Source: an uncultured Granulosicoccaceae bacterium
Lineage (GTDB): Bacteria > Pseudomonadota > Gammaproteobacteria > Granulosicoccales > Granulosicoccaceae
Reading direction: 5' to 3'
Length of the DNA: 64,000 bases
Assembly: GCA_937922945.1 (NCBI GenBank)
Contig: CAKZUP010000032.1
Coordinates: forward strand, 1 to 64,000
A model generated the notes under the pieces. The model searched no databases. It worked only from the letters and a program-made list of their open reading frames with translations, and was not told where the DNA came from. Below, piece after piece: positions 8,289 to 17,216 of this stretch. A program made the translations under genes and the position numbers. Positions within the stretch are counted from its first letter, which is position 1. The number at the start of each line of letters is the position of its first letter.

Positions 8289-8633
8289 TTACTCCGCGGC
8301 AGATGCCCAGGTTGAATAGCTGTTTGGCGATAAAATAATCGGTAAGTGGTGGTGAGCATGTTCATCTGGTATGCGCAAGCGCAAGACAATTTCTTCTATT
8401 AGTTGAGAATGTGCGACACCCTGATCTCTCCAATAATCGCCGGCTCGGAAAATCAATTCGTACGTATCTGATGGCCGTCCGGTAATTTCTACTGTTTGCG
8501 ATAACCGACCAGTGTCATCCGTTTTGGTCGAAAACAGCATTTCATTACTCCGTAGATTGTTTAATGTCACGCCAATAGCCACAGCGTGGGTACCGTCAAT
8601 ACCGTTTAAGGTGTGAGAGGAAATAATTGCCAT
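8289..8633 (-). CDS. Transthyretin-like / 5-hydroxyisourate hydrolase family protein
   Basis: A 114-residue protein of the transthyretin/HIU-hydrolase family, which normally opens the ring of 5-hydroxyisourate, the product of urate oxidation. The N-terminal ISSHTLNGIDGTHAVAIGVTL with His7 and the late HHHLPIILSPNSYST are family signatures. The usual C-terminal tetrapeptide YRGS, which lines the active site, is not present; the chain ends YSTWASAAE. It may be a divergent hydrolase or may have another role. The gene is first in a two-gene unit with dmdA. A urate oxidase (PuuD) lies about 18 kb away, so a purine role is possible. Confidence 0.82.
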   Translation of the reverse strand: MAIISSHTLNGIDGTHAVAIGVTLNNLRSNEMLFSTKTDDTGRLSQTVEITGRPSDTYELIFRAGDYWRDQGVAHSQLIEEIVLRLRIPDEHAHHHLPIILSPNSYSTWASAAE

Positions 8634-8715
8634 GTTTAATCTACTTTATTGCTAAATATTCGCTGTTAACCCATTATAGTCTGAAGTATTTACTATCAAT
8701 AGTGTCCTTTATACT

Positions 8716-10431
8716 ATGACCAGTAACAAGATTAGAGGTGGCGCGCTGCTCGCACGCGCATTTAAAGAAAAAGGCGTCGAGCACGTGTTCACGCTCGCCG
8801 GTGGTTTTTGCAACCCGGCGCTCGAGGGGTTCATGGAAACTCAAACGCCTGTTATCAATTGTCCGCACGAACAGATTGCAGGGCACCTGGCAGACGGCCA
8901 CAGTCGTATCACCCGCAAGCCTACTGTGTGCCTGGTTGGCCCTGAAGGATTTGCTAATGCGGTTCCGGCTATGCTGGAAGCTGGTGGTGAACGGTCACCG
9001 GTCATATTTGTTACCGGTTCTTCAACGCTCAAACGTCAGGGGGCGGGTGGCTTTAAAGAAATTGACGATGTGGCCATTGCAGCACCTTTGGTTAAATACT
9101 CAGAGCAAATCACCGATGGTGAGCGCATAAGCGAATTTGTCGATCGTGCGTGGATTGCAGCGACATCCGGATATCCCGGCCCCGTTCATCTTAGCTTGCC
9201 AGTCGATATCATGTTCTCTGCATTTGCTGATGATTCAGGGCGTACAGAGCGGCCCTATAAACGCAATCATCTACCACCTCCACGTGCATGGCCTGAACCT
9301 GCGGCTTTAATGCGAATACTAAACCTGATAGAAACGGCGGAACGTCCCGTAATGATAGGTGGGCATGGTGTTTGGTGGTCGGGCGCTGAAGAAAAACTGG
9401 CTGCTGTTTGCGCGCAGCGTCGAATACCGTTTTTCAACATTCCTTATCATCAAAAATTGTTGGCGCAACACAGTGAAGCCTATATGGGCTTGGCTGATTT
9501 TCATCAGTACCATCCGTCCAAACCGGCCATACAAGAGGCTGATGTCGTTATCATGGTTGGTGGTCGTTTGGATAATCAAATGAATTTTGGTAATCCGCCT
9601 TTTTTTCCTGAAGATCAAACGCTCATCTGCATCAATGGCAGTGATGAGGAAGTTGAATTCAATCGCGCTGCTGACGCACTGCTATTGTCCGATCCGGGTG
9701 CGTTTTTCGATGCACTTGGCGGATTGAATAAACGTTGGTCACCCTGGTTTGAACTGCAAGTACAGCGACGAAAAGTCTGGATAGATGAATGGTCTACCTA
9801 TCTTGAATTGGAAGAAAAAAAGGATGAAAAAATCCATCCACTGCAACTATCGGTAGATGTTCAAAGTGCTATGCGAAAAGGCGATTGGTTGGTTTTTGAC
9901 GGTGGAAATACACATTTCTGGTCAGAGATTGGCGTAAGCATCGCTGCTGCAAAAGGTGCTCAATTTTCGGGGATTTTGCACCCTGGCAGTTACAGCCTTC
10001 TCGGTGTTGGTGTGTCGCTGGCCATTTCTGCGAAGGCCCTACACCCTGATAAAACGGTGGTGCTCATTTCCGGCGATGGGGCTTTTTTATCAGGTGGCCT
10101 ATCGATTGAAGCAGCGTTTCAGGAGGGCTTACCGATTGTTGTGGTTATTGATAACAACGGTGGCCTCGATTGCATTTCTCAACAACAGGAAAGACTATTT
10201 TCTAACGGAAAACATTTCGCAACCGATTTCAGGGATATTCCTTTTCATACAATGATTGAAGGTATGGGTGGCTATGGTGAGTTGGTTGAAAGCCGAGATC
10301 AGTTAGTGCCAGCGCTGAAGCGGGCTATTGCCAGCGGTAAAACGGCCTGTTTAAATGTTAAATGTAAAGGGGTTATCAGCCCTATTGTCGCGGCGACGTC
10401 AGACAAACGAGACAAGGCATCTATTGAATAA
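8716..10431 (+). CDS. Thiamine-diphosphate-dependent enzyme, acetolactate-synthase-like, substrate unknown
   Basis: A 571-residue protein with the three-domain ThDP fold. The N-terminal pyrimidine-binding domain has the catalytic Glu52 in CPHEQIAGHLADG. A central domain follows (around IGGHGVWWSG). The C-terminal ThDP/Mg domain has GDG at 453-455 and the paired Asn in VVIDNNGG. It belongs to the acetolactate synthase/benzoylformate decarboxylase superfamily, which joins or cleaves 2-oxo acids. I cannot place it in ilvB, gcl, oxalyl-CoA decarboxylase or sulfoacetaldehyde acetyltransferase. There is no small regulatory subunit next door, which argues against a biosynthetic acetolactate synthase. 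The ATG at 8716 lacks a clear ribosome binding site. It is divergent from the uraH-like/dmdA unit. Confidence 0.87.
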   Translation: MTSNKIRGGALLARAFKEKGVEHVFTLAGGFCNPALEGFMETQTPVINCPHEQIAGHLADGHSRITRKPTVCLVGPEGFANAVPAMLEAGGERSPVIFVTGSSTLKRQGAGGFKEIDDVAIAAPLVKYSEQITDGERISEFVDRAWIAATSGYPGPVHLSLPVDIMFSAFADDSGRTERPYKRNHLPPPRAWPEPAALMRILNLIETAERPVMIGGHGVWWSGAEEKLAAVCAQRRIPFFNIPYHQKLLAQHSEAYMGLADFHQYHPSKPAIQEADVVIMVGGRLDNQMNFGNPPFFPEDQTLICINGSDEEVEFNRAADALLLSDPGAFFDALGGLNKRWSPWFELQVQRRKVWIDEWSTYLELEEKKDEKIHPLQLSVDVQSAMRKGDWLVFDGGNTHFWSEIGVSIAAAKGAQFSGILHPGSYSLLGVGVSLAISAKALHPDKTVVLISGDGAFLSGGLSIEAAFQEGLPIVVVIDNNGGLDCISQQQERLFSNGKHFATDFRDIPFHTMIEGMGGYGELVESRDQLVPALKRAIASGKTACLNVKCKGVISPIVAATSDKRDKASIE

Positions 10432-10509
10432 CGAAACGCGAATAACGAAACGCGAATAACGATACACGAATAACGGTAGGCGAATAACCGTACGTAAATA
10501 GCAATGTAT
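10426..10509 (+). repeat. 14-bp tandem repeat starting in a stop codon
   Basis: The unit GAATAACGAAACGC begins in the last codon and stop of the ThDP-enzyme gene at 10426. It repeats at 10440 (exact), 10454, 10468 and 10482, then decays at 10496. The GAATAAC core is kept in all five clear copies, and the second half of the unit diverges. The array replaces any obvious terminator. Similar short arrays occur elsewhere in the window. Confidence 0.85.
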
Positions 10510-10628
10510 GAATTGAGGTTTACGAATACCGCCTATGCGCATGTAGAAAAGCTGACATTCACAAACCTATGCCCAACAGGATTCCAATGGTTTAGTCAGC
10601 AAAATATGACCTTAAGCTTTAATAAAAA

Positions 10629-11807
10629 TCAGGTTACTGTGGCACGTAACTTATATTGTTCCTGATCCCAGAGTTTGTCGGTGATTATTTTTTCCAGTAT
10701 CTCAACCGCTTGCATAACATCGTCTGTATCAATATAAAGTGGCGTAAAGCCAAAGCGCAAAACATCCGGGGCGCGAAAGTCGCCAATAACGCCATACGCT
10801 ATTAACGCTTGAATAATCGCGTAGCCATTCGGGTGTGTAAAAGACACTTGTGAGCCACGCTGTGCGCTATCTCGCGGGCTGAGTAAAGTGAGATCAGCAC
10901 AACGTTTCTCTACTTCTGTAATGAACAGCTCTGAAAGCCTGATGGAATTTGCTCTGACGTCAGACAGTGATACGCCCTCCCATACATCAAGCGCAGCATC
11001 CAATGCCGCCATTTGCAACACCGGTGGCGTGCCAACGCGCATGCGCTCGATAGATGCAGCTGGTACGTAATCCATATCGAAAGAAAACGGGTTTTCATGC
11101 CCCATCCAACCTGAGAGCGCAGGTTCTACTACTTCAATAAGATCTGGCCTTGTATAGATGAAGGCAGGAGCACCTGGCCCTGCATTAAGATATTTATACG
11201 TACACCCTACCGCAAACTCGGGGTTGCACCGCTCAAGTTCAACCGGCAAAGCACCGGCTGAATGTGCTAAGTCCCATAAGACAACGGTGCCATTCACGTG
11301 TGCTTTACTGGTGAGGGATTGCATATCGTGTAAGCGACCGGTTCGGTAATCCACTTGCGTTAACATCATGACGGCAACCTGCTCGTTAAGATGCGCTTCT
11401 ACATCGGTCGGTGACACCACTTTAAGTTCATACTGCTTATCCAGCGTTTTAATCAGCCCTTCGGCCATGTATAAATCAGTAGGGAAATTTCCCGTATCAG
11501 ATAATATAACGTTGCGATCGGGTCGCATCTTCAAGCTGGCTGCCAGCGCTTGATAGACTTTAATGGATAGCGTATCGCCAATGACCACCGTACCGGCTTG
11601 AGCTCCGATTAAAGGGGCTATACGATCACCTAAAATGCCTGGCTGATGAAACCACCCCGCTTTATTCCAGGCAGTAATAAGCATCTCGCCCCATTCCGCG
11701 GTTAGTGTTTGTTGAACACGAGCAACTGCTGCTGTTGGCATGGGGCCCAGTGAATTCCCGTCGAGGTATATGATCCCGTTAGGGATATGGAACAGATCTT
11801 TTTTCAT
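10629..11807 (-). CDS. kynU: Kynureninase
   Basis: A 392-residue PLP enzyme of the kynureninase family, which cleaves kynurenine to anthranilate and alanine in tryptophan breakdown. Family stretches include IYLDGNSLGP near the N-terminus, GWFHQPGILGDRIAPLIGA and GDTLSIKVYQALAASL. The PLP lysine is Lys205 in GCTYKYLNAGPG, and the pyridine-nitrogen Asp is Asp179 in LWDLAHSAG. C-terminal RAPDVLRFGFTPLY is also typical. Length is normal. No tryptophan 2,3-dioxygenase is adjacent, but a kynurenine-formamidase-like hydrolase lies at 31193. Control is not visible. Confidence 0.95.
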   Translation of the reverse strand: MKKDLFHIPNGIIYLDGNSLGPMPTAAVARVQQTLTAEWGEMLITAWNKAGWFHQPGILGDRIAPLIGAQAGTVVIGDTLSIKVYQALAASLKMRPDRNVILSDTGNFPTDLYMAEGLIKTLDKQYELKVVSPTDVEAHLNEQVAVMMLTQVDYRTGRLHDMQSLTSKAHVNGTVVLWDLAHSAGALPVELERCNPEFAVGCTYKYLNAGPGAPAFIYTRPDLIEVVEPALSGWMGHENPFSFDMDYVPAASIERMRVGTPPVLQMAALDAALDVWEGVSLSDVRANSIRLSELFITEVEKRCADLTLLSPRDSAQRGSQVSFTHPNGYAIIQALIAYGVIGDFRAPDVLRFGFTPLYIDTDDVMQAVEILEKIITDKLWDQEQYKLRATVT

Positions 11808-12035
11808 TAAAGCTTCATTCCCTAAGGAGCGTTAAACATGCATCGCTGCAAGCGCAAATACATTATGCACAGTGAGATGCTGGATATTGCTATATACCAT
11901 AGCGCCTTGAGTGCTTAGTACAGTGGAACGGGCGAAATCATGCGATTGAACGGCAACAGTGCCACGAGTATTGCGATACACGCGCTGCAGCGGGATAACC
12001 ATGTGCACCAGGTGTAAGCGTGTATTTGGGTAAGT

Positions 12036-12067
12036 AGGTTACTTTTTCACTAGGTTACTTTTTCACA
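12036..12067. repeat. 16-bp tandem duplication across the LacI stop codon
   Basis: AGGTTACTTTTTCACT (12036-12051) is followed by AGGTTACTTTTTCACA (12052-12067), with one mismatch at the last base. On the minus strand each copy contains GTG-AAA-AAG-TAA, so the last codons and stop of the regulator gene have been duplicated just downstream. The encoded protein is not changed. Confidence 0.9.
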
Positions 12068-13086
12068 GGGCCTGTAGACGCCCCTAAAGTCAGTGGTGCT
12101 TTTAACAATTCATTCAGAGGTGCTTTGCCCGGATCATCGATAATGTCGAGCAGCATCATAGCTGCACGCTCGCCTGCGTCTTTCACCGATGATCGTGTTG
12201 CCGTGAATTGAGCGATATCGCCATCGTTATGAAAGTAGGCGAGCTCGTCGTCGTGAATAATGACTGAGATGTCACTGCCCATTTCCAGGCCTGCATTATG
12301 AATAGCTCTTCGAACCCCAAGTGCGCCAACATAAGATGCAACCAAAAACGCCGTAGGTGCATTGCGGTGTTTTAATGCGTGAGTAGCAGCCGTGTATCCG
12401 TTTGCTTCTGTAAGGTCGCCCGAATACATTAAGTCGGCGTTGGCTGAGATCTTTTCATCTTCTAACGCATCAAGATAACCTTTCTTCCTGCGCACGGCGA
12501 AATTTAACTTCTCGTCGCCATTGATCAGGCAGATTTTGGTGTGCCCTAAATCAATAAGCAGTTTGGTGGCTTGATAGAACGCCTGACGGTTGTTCATATC
12601 AATCCATGAGTATTCCGATGAATTGCTGCTGTCGCGCCCATGAATAACGAAGGGCAGCCCGAGTTCCTGCAGAAGCGTAATTCGTGAATCGTTTACGCGA
12701 GGTGCATGAACAATAATCCCGTCTACCGAGCCCTTGGAGGCAATCTCTCGGTAAATCGACTCTTCTGCATCTTCTTTTGCCATGTTCAGCAGGAGCTCAT
12801 AACCCCTTCTTGAATAAGCCTGACTGGCGCCAGCGATAAATTCGCCGAAAATGGGATTGAACACTTCAGAGGAATTCATAGGGATGACATGACCAATGGT
12901 CATGGCTCTGCCAGTTGCCAGGCGAGTGGCGCGTGCATTTGGTCGGTAGTTGTGTTTGCTGGCAGCCAGCTTGACGCGCTGCCGAGTGTGCTCGTTAACC
13001 TCTGGATAGTTGTTCAATGCCCGGCTCACTGTCGTTTGCGACAGACCGAGCTGAATTGAAAGCTGTTTGAGGTTCACGGTAATCAA
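12055..13086 (-). CDS. LacI/GalR-family regulator of the alpha-glucoside operon
   Basis: A 343-residue regulator. The N-terminal helix-turn-helix reads LKQLSIQLGLSQTTVSRALNN, followed by the hinge region with NYRPNARATRLATG. The remainder is a periplasmic-binding-protein-like effector domain (VDGIIVHAPR, GHTKICLINGD). It is divergent from the agl operon across 195 bases that contain a consensus-like promoter with a LacI-type dyad near the start of transcription, so it very likely represses agl and responds to a sugar. A second CGCTTTG half-site at 13099-13105 just upstream of its own start suggests autoregulation. By position it corresponds to AglR of other bacteria. Confidence 0.93.
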   Translation of the reverse strand: MITVNLKQLSIQLGLSQTTVSRALNNYPEVNEHTRQRVKLAASKHNYRPNARATRLATGRAMTIGHVIPMNSSEVFNPIFGEFIAGASQAYSRRGYELLLNMAKEDAEESIYREIASKGSVDGIIVHAPRVNDSRITLLQELGLPFVIHGRDSSNSSEYSWIDMNNRQAFYQATKLLIDLGHTKICLINGDEKLNFAVRRKKGYLDALEDEKISANADLMYSGDLTEANGYTAATHALKHRNAPTAFLVASYVGALGVRRAIHNAGLEMGSDISVIIHDDELAYFHNDGDIAQFTATRSSVKDAGERAAMMLLDIIDDPGKAPLNELLKAPLTLGASTGPVKK

Positions 13087-13191
13087 TCAATTTTAAAACG
13101 CTTTGGATCCCAATATTAGCCACTAATGAGGAAGAAAAGCAAGTTATTTGCTTGGATTTCTAACCGATTTTGAGTAATTATTGGTTGTTTG

Positions 13192-13220
13192 TTGACACCT
13201 ACCCTTACGTGGTTGATACT
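13192..13220 (+). promoter_or_regulatory. Sigma-70-type promoter of the agl operon
   Basis: A perfect -35 box TTGACA at 13192-13197 is followed after exactly 17 bases by GATACT at 13215-13220, one mismatch from TATACT. Transcription would begin near 13227, about 55 bases before aglE. The candidate LacI-type operator overlaps the predicted start point. Confidence 0.75.
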
Positions 13221-13228
13221 CCACACTC

Positions 13229-13240
13229 CAAGGCGCTTTG
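13229..13240. promoter_or_regulatory. Candidate LacI-family operator
   Basis: CAAGGCGCTTTG is an imperfect palindrome around a central GCGC, with one mismatched pair. It is of the kind bound by LacI/GalR regulators. It lies at about +2 to +13 relative to the predicted agl promoter, a position suited to blocking transcription. Its right half CGCTTTG recurs at 13099-13105 near the regulator start. The regulator assignment is by inference. Confidence 0.6.
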
Positions 13241-13281
13241 ATGTCGTTGAAGATGCCATATAAAAACTTCGGAGTTTCATT

Positions 13282-14619
13282 ATGAAATACACATTTGGAG
13301 CAGTGGCAAGCGTGCTAGCTACTGTAGCAACCTTGTATGCAGCACCCTCGGTTGCAGACGTTTGCGATACACCTTCAGCACTGGGTGATCTTGGCAAATT
13401 TGAAGGCGAAACCATCACCATCATGGGTTCCATGGAAGGTAAAGATGAAGAAATGCTGACAAACACCGTGAGTTGCTTTGAAAAAGCAACCGGTGCCGTG
13501 GTCAAGTACTCTGGTTCGCGCGATTTTGCAGCACTTATCGTTGCTGATCTTCGCTCAAACAACGCGCCTAACATTGCGATTTTTCCTCAGCCAGGCCTTG
13601 CCGGTGACATGGCCAAAGAAGGCCATCTTGTGCCACTAGGTCAGGAATCAGCAGATTGGATGGCAGAAAACTACGGCGCGGGCCCTTCATGGGTTGCGCT
13701 GGGTACGTATGCTGATGCCGAGGGCAAAGAAGACTTCTATGGTTTCGCGTATAAAATGGATCTGAAATCACTGGTCTGGTACTCACCAGAACAATTCGAA
13801 GACAATGGCTACGAAATTCCAGACACAATGGAAGGCCTTATCGAATTGTCAGACCAAATGGTTGCAGACGGAAACACACCTTGGTGTATCGGTGTTGAGT
13901 CTGGAAATGCGACAGGTTGGACTGCAACCGATTGGATGGAAGACATCATGCTTCGCACCACTACTCCAGAAAACTACGATCGCTGGGTTTCAAACGACCT
14001 GCCGTTCAACAGCCCTGAAGTCATCAATGCAATGGAGCTTTACGGTAAGTTTTCACGTAACGATGACTATGTTGCCGGTGGCGCCTCTTCAGTGGCAACC
14101 ACTTTTTTCGGTGACGCGCCTAAAGGTTTATTCTCAAGCCCAGCATCTTGCATGATGCATCGTCAGGCATCGTTTATCCCTGCGTTCTTTCCTAAGAAAG
14201 GTGAAGAAGTAGCGAACGGCGAAGCTGACTTTTTCTACTTCCCACCATTTGCTGAAGCTGATCTGGGTAACCCGGTTCTTGGTGCTGGTACCCTTTGGAC
14301 TATGACTAAAGACAGCCCTGCTACTCGTGCATTTTTTGAATTCATGAAAGAAGCCTCTGCGCACGAAGCCTGGATGGGCCAAGGTACATTCCTGACTGCA
14401 CACAAAGGCGCTAATCTGGATGCATACGCAACACCTGCTCTACGTAAGCAAGGTGAGATTCTATCCAGTGCGACAACCTTCCGCTTCGACGCATCTGACT
14501 TAATGCCTGGCGCAATCGGCGCTGGCGCGTTCTGGTCAGAAATGACAGCGTTTGCTAACGGTCAAGATGTTAAGAAAACGGCTGATAACATTCAGTCTGC
14601 ATGGGATGCAATTAAGTAA
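13282..14619 (+). CDS. aglE: Alpha-glucoside ABC transporter substrate-binding protein (AglE-like)
   Basis: A 445-residue extracytoplasmic sugar-binding protein of family 1 ABC transporters. The first 25 residues form a Sec signal peptide ending at a VADV site. Stretches such as LRSNNAPNIAIFPQPG, WTATDWMEDIMLRT and FPKKGEEVANGEADFFYFPPF are of the AglE type. It should deliver alpha-glucosides such as trehalose, maltose or sucrose to the permease pair AglF/AglG; the exact sugar is not readable. It is first in the operon. A strong hairpin directly after it probably raises its expression above that of the permeases. Confidence 0.93.
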   Translation: MKYTFGAVASVLATVATLYAAPSVADVCDTPSALGDLGKFEGETITIMGSMEGKDEEMLTNTVSCFEKATGAVVKYSGSRDFAALIVADLRSNNAPNIAIFPQPGLAGDMAKEGHLVPLGQESADWMAENYGAGPSWVALGTYADAEGKEDFYGFAYKMDLKSLVWYSPEQFEDNGYEIPDTMEGLIELSDQMVADGNTPWCIGVESGNATGWTATDWMEDIMLRTTTPENYDRWVSNDLPFNSPEVINAMELYGKFSRNDDYVAGGASSVATTFFGDAPKGLFSSPASCMMHRQASFIPAFFPKKGEEVANGEADFFYFPPFAEADLGNPVLGAGTLWTMTKDSPATRAFFEFMKEASAHEAWMGQGTFLTAHKGANLDAYATPALRKQGEILSSATTFRFDASDLMPGAIGAGAFWSEMTAFANGQDVKKTADNIQSAWDAIK

Positions 14620-14672
14620 GCTATTTCACTAGACTCCTACAAACAGAGTCTTGGTTAATAGCTTTACCACAC

Positions 14673-14706
14673 AGGCGCGCAACTTATCCTTGCGCGCCTT
14701 TTCTTT
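14673..14706 (+). terminator. Hairpin between aglE and aglF, leaky terminator or mRNA stabiliser
   Basis: AGGCGCGCAA (14673-14682) pairs perfectly with TTGCGCGCCT (14690-14699) around a 7-base loop, followed by a T-rich run (TTTTCTTT). This has the form of an intrinsic terminator, but it lies inside the operon 54 bases after aglE. A likely role is partial termination or 3-prime end protection, giving excess binding protein. Confidence 0.8.
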
Positions 14707-14737
14707 CCATCGAACATTGTCAATTCGGTAGTTGAAT

Positions 14738-15991
14738 ATGGGTTCATATCGGCCAATTCTTGCTGGTAATGGTCTAGCCATCGCTCTCACAGTGATCTTT
14801 GTATTACCTATCACCGCTATTCTCGCTTATGCCGCGACCTCCCCGATTGACGACTGGATGGTGCAGTTGGGCAGTTGGCTACACGAAACACGCGGTTGGT
14901 CTTTTGCGATTCTGGAAACTCAGGAGCGTTTTGAGAAAATCGGCTTCGCAATAAGGTCAATCATCATCGCAGTTGGTATATCGTTCCTGTATTTCTGGCT
15001 GACGAACTGGCTCAACCAAGGCCTGGCGCGCGTCGCATCAAAAGGGTCTTGGGGTAAAGAGTCGTATATTATTGAAGCGATTCAGCCATGGATTTTTGTG
15101 GGTCCTGCGCTTGTACTGTTAATACTCTTTCTGTTTATACCTGCGTTTTCAACGCTTAGCTTGTCGTTCCAGGAATATGATGGAACACGAACAGTCAATA
15201 ACTACGCGTTCCTTTGGGACAAAACATCGTTAGGGTATGAACAGTTTCGTTATGCCATGCGAAACAGTTTGATGTGGCTGGTGCTGGTACCAACGGTCTG
15301 TATCTCGCTAGGCTTACTCATCGCTGTATTGGCAGATTCGGTGAAATGGGGCATTGTTGCGAAAACCCTAATTTTTGTACCGATGGCCATCTCCTTCGTC
15401 GGCGCAGCGGTTATCTGGCGCAATATTTTTGCAGGCGGTGGCATTCAGCCGCAAGAAGCCATCAATGGTCTCACCCCCTCATATCAAATAGGCTTGTTAA
15501 AAGCCATGCTGGGACACACCGCTGCATACAACGAGCCACTGTATAGCGTTAAGTTCTGGGGCAACTTTTTTCTCATGTGGATTCTGGTTTGGGTGCAAAC
15601 AGGCTTTGCCATGGTGATATTCTCGGCAGCATTGCGTGGCGTACCCGAAGACACGATTGAAGCTGCAACCATCGATGGGGCTAACCCGTTTCAAATGTTT
15701 TTTCGCATAAAACTACCGCAAATTTATTCAACGGTTGTGGTGGTCTGGACAACGCTTGTGATACTGGTGTTAAAGATGTTCGATATACCGTATGCACTCT
15801 CTGCAAACGATGACGACAAACTGCTACTGGCTACCATGATGGAGAACGCGCGCAACAACTGGTCTGTAGGTAACGATAACGTTGAGAATCTGTTTGCGGC
15901 AATCGCCGTCATGCTCATGGTTACTGTTATCCCGAACATGATATTCAACGCCCGCCGTATTCGGCGTGAGCAAAAAGAGCTAGGACATTGA
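14738..15991 (+). CDS. aglF: Alpha-glucoside ABC transporter permease AglF
   Basis: I use the ATG at 14738; a TTG two codons earlier is possible. The 417-residue protein is a MalF-type permease. An N-terminal part of about 120 residues has two hydrophobic segments, then comes the core beginning WIFVGPALVLLILFLFIPAFSTL. The EAA loop that docks the ATPase reads EAATIDGANPFQMFFRIKLPQI. About 8 membrane helices are visible. It is longer than my recollection of rhizobial AglF (about 335 residues), with the extra length at the N-terminus. It ends one base before aglG. Confidence 0.93.
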   Translation: MGSYRPILAGNGLAIALTVIFVLPITAILAYAATSPIDDWMVQLGSWLHETRGWSFAILETQERFEKIGFAIRSIIIAVGISFLYFWLTNWLNQGLARVASKGSWGKESYIIEAIQPWIFVGPALVLLILFLFIPAFSTLSLSFQEYDGTRTVNNYAFLWDKTSLGYEQFRYAMRNSLMWLVLVPTVCISLGLLIAVLADSVKWGIVAKTLIFVPMAISFVGAAVIWRNIFAGGGIQPQEAINGLTPSYQIGLLKAMLGHTAAYNEPLYSVKFWGNFFLMWILVWVQTGFAMVIFSAALRGVPEDTIEAATIDGANPFQMFFRIKLPQIYSTVVVVWTTLVILVLKMFDIPYALSANDDDKLLLATMMENARNNWSVGNDNVENLFAAIAVMLMVTVIPNMIFNARRIRREQKELGH

Positions 15992-15992
15992 T

Positions 15993-17216
15993 ATGACCAG
16001 AACACTTAAACATGTCATTCTGGCGTTAATCGTATTTATATGGGTATTGCCGTTCGTTGCGTTGGTAACAACGTCATTGCGCTCAGAGACTGCGTCCAAA
16101 ACATCCGGGTTCTGGACGGCGTTTACACCGACTGAACTCGGCCACCGCTTCAGTACGCACGACAGAACTGAAACAGAACCGTTTGTGACCATGAGCGGCA
16201 ATATTTTTGACCGACTAAATAAGGTACGGGACAGTTTCGAAGTTGAAGGCGACGTTAAATCGATATTATTTAAAGGCCGTGCCCCTGACCCTGATAATCC
16301 GGGTAAAACCAAACTCCTTCGCCAGCTGATTTTTGCAGGCGACGTCATGGATGTCCGCGGTGGTGAGTTTGTGTTTCAGTCCAATGGCGATTTCACCTGG
16401 ACGTTTCCCGAAGCCATCGCACCCAAGCCAAAAAACCTCGATACCTTTATCAATCAAGATCCCGTCTTTGGTACCGATGCGTATGTAGAAGTTTTATTTG
16501 AGAACGAGAATGTGCCTAACGCACTTATCGCCTCTTTTATCGTGACCATTCCGGCAACCATAATCCCAATTACCATTGCAGCGTTTGCAGCCTATGCATT
16601 TGCCTGGATGCGTTTTCCCGGACGAGATTGGCTGTTCGTACTGGTGGTGTCGTTAATGGTGGTGCCAACACAGCTGGCTTTTCTACCGGTGCTGCAGGGC
16701 TTTAGCGGAATAGCGGCGTGGGCGACATCCCTTAATGCATGGATGACCGATTGTGAGGTCACAAAAACCTGTCAGGTTGCGTCCAAAACATTTGCGAGTC
16801 TTTGGGTAACGCACACGGCTTTCGGCTTACCGCTGGCTATCTATCTGTTAAGGAATTACATCGTAGGCTTACCCAAAGAATTGTTGGAAAGCGCCAGAAT
16901 CGATGGAGCCAGTCATTTGCAGATATTCACCCGACTCATTATTCCTTTGTCGGTGCCGGCTTTGGCGTCATTCAGTATTTTTCAGTTCTTGTGGGTATGG
17001 AATGATCTGATCGTGGCTTTGTATATTGGTCCGGCAGACTCAAGCGACCTTGTGTTCCCTATTCGCTTGCAAAAACAACTGGGTACCTTTAAAGACCAAT
17101 TGCATTTACTGAACGCATCCGCAGTGATATCGATCATCGTCCCGCTCATCGTGTTTTTATCGATGCAACGGTACTTTATTCGCGGGCTGCTCGCTGGTTC
17201 TGTCAAAGGTGGTTAG
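15993..17216 (+). CDS. aglG: Alpha-glucoside ABC transporter permease AglG
   Basis: A 407-residue MalG-type permease. After the first helix (IVFIWVLPFVALVTTSLRS) there is a large periplasmic segment of about 140 residues, a known feature of AglG. The core of five more helices follows, from IASFIVTIPATIIPITIAAFAAYAF. The EAA docking loop reads ESARIDGASHLQIFTRLIIPL. It pairs with AglF and with the ATPase AglK encoded two genes downstream. The stop codon TAG lies inside the first copy of a degenerate 14-16 bp repeat. Confidence 0.93.
   Translation: MTRTLKHVILALIVFIWVLPFVALVTTSLRSETASKTSGFWTAFTPTELGHRFSTHDRTETEPFVTMSGNIFDRLNKVRDSFEVEGDVKSILFKGRAPDPDNPGKTKLLRQLIFAGDVMDVRGGEFVFQSNGDFTWTFPEAIAPKPKNLDTFINQDPVFGTDAYVEVLFENENVPNALIASFIVTIPATIIPITIAAFAAYAFAWMRFPGRDWLFVLVVSLMVVPTQLAFLPVLQGFSGIAAWATSLNAWMTDCEVTKTCQVASKTFASLWVTHTAFGLPLAIYLLRNYIVGLPKELLESARIDGASHLQIFTRLIIPLSVPALASFSIFQFLWVWNDLIVALYIGPADSSDLVFPIRLQKQLGTFKDQLHLLNASAVISIIVPLIVFLSMQRYFIRGLLAGSVKGG

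Noticed and set aside
8710..8715. TATACT immediately before the ThDP-enzyme ATG as a -10 box
   Set aside because: It would put the transcription start inside the gene beyond the ATG; no matching -35 was found.
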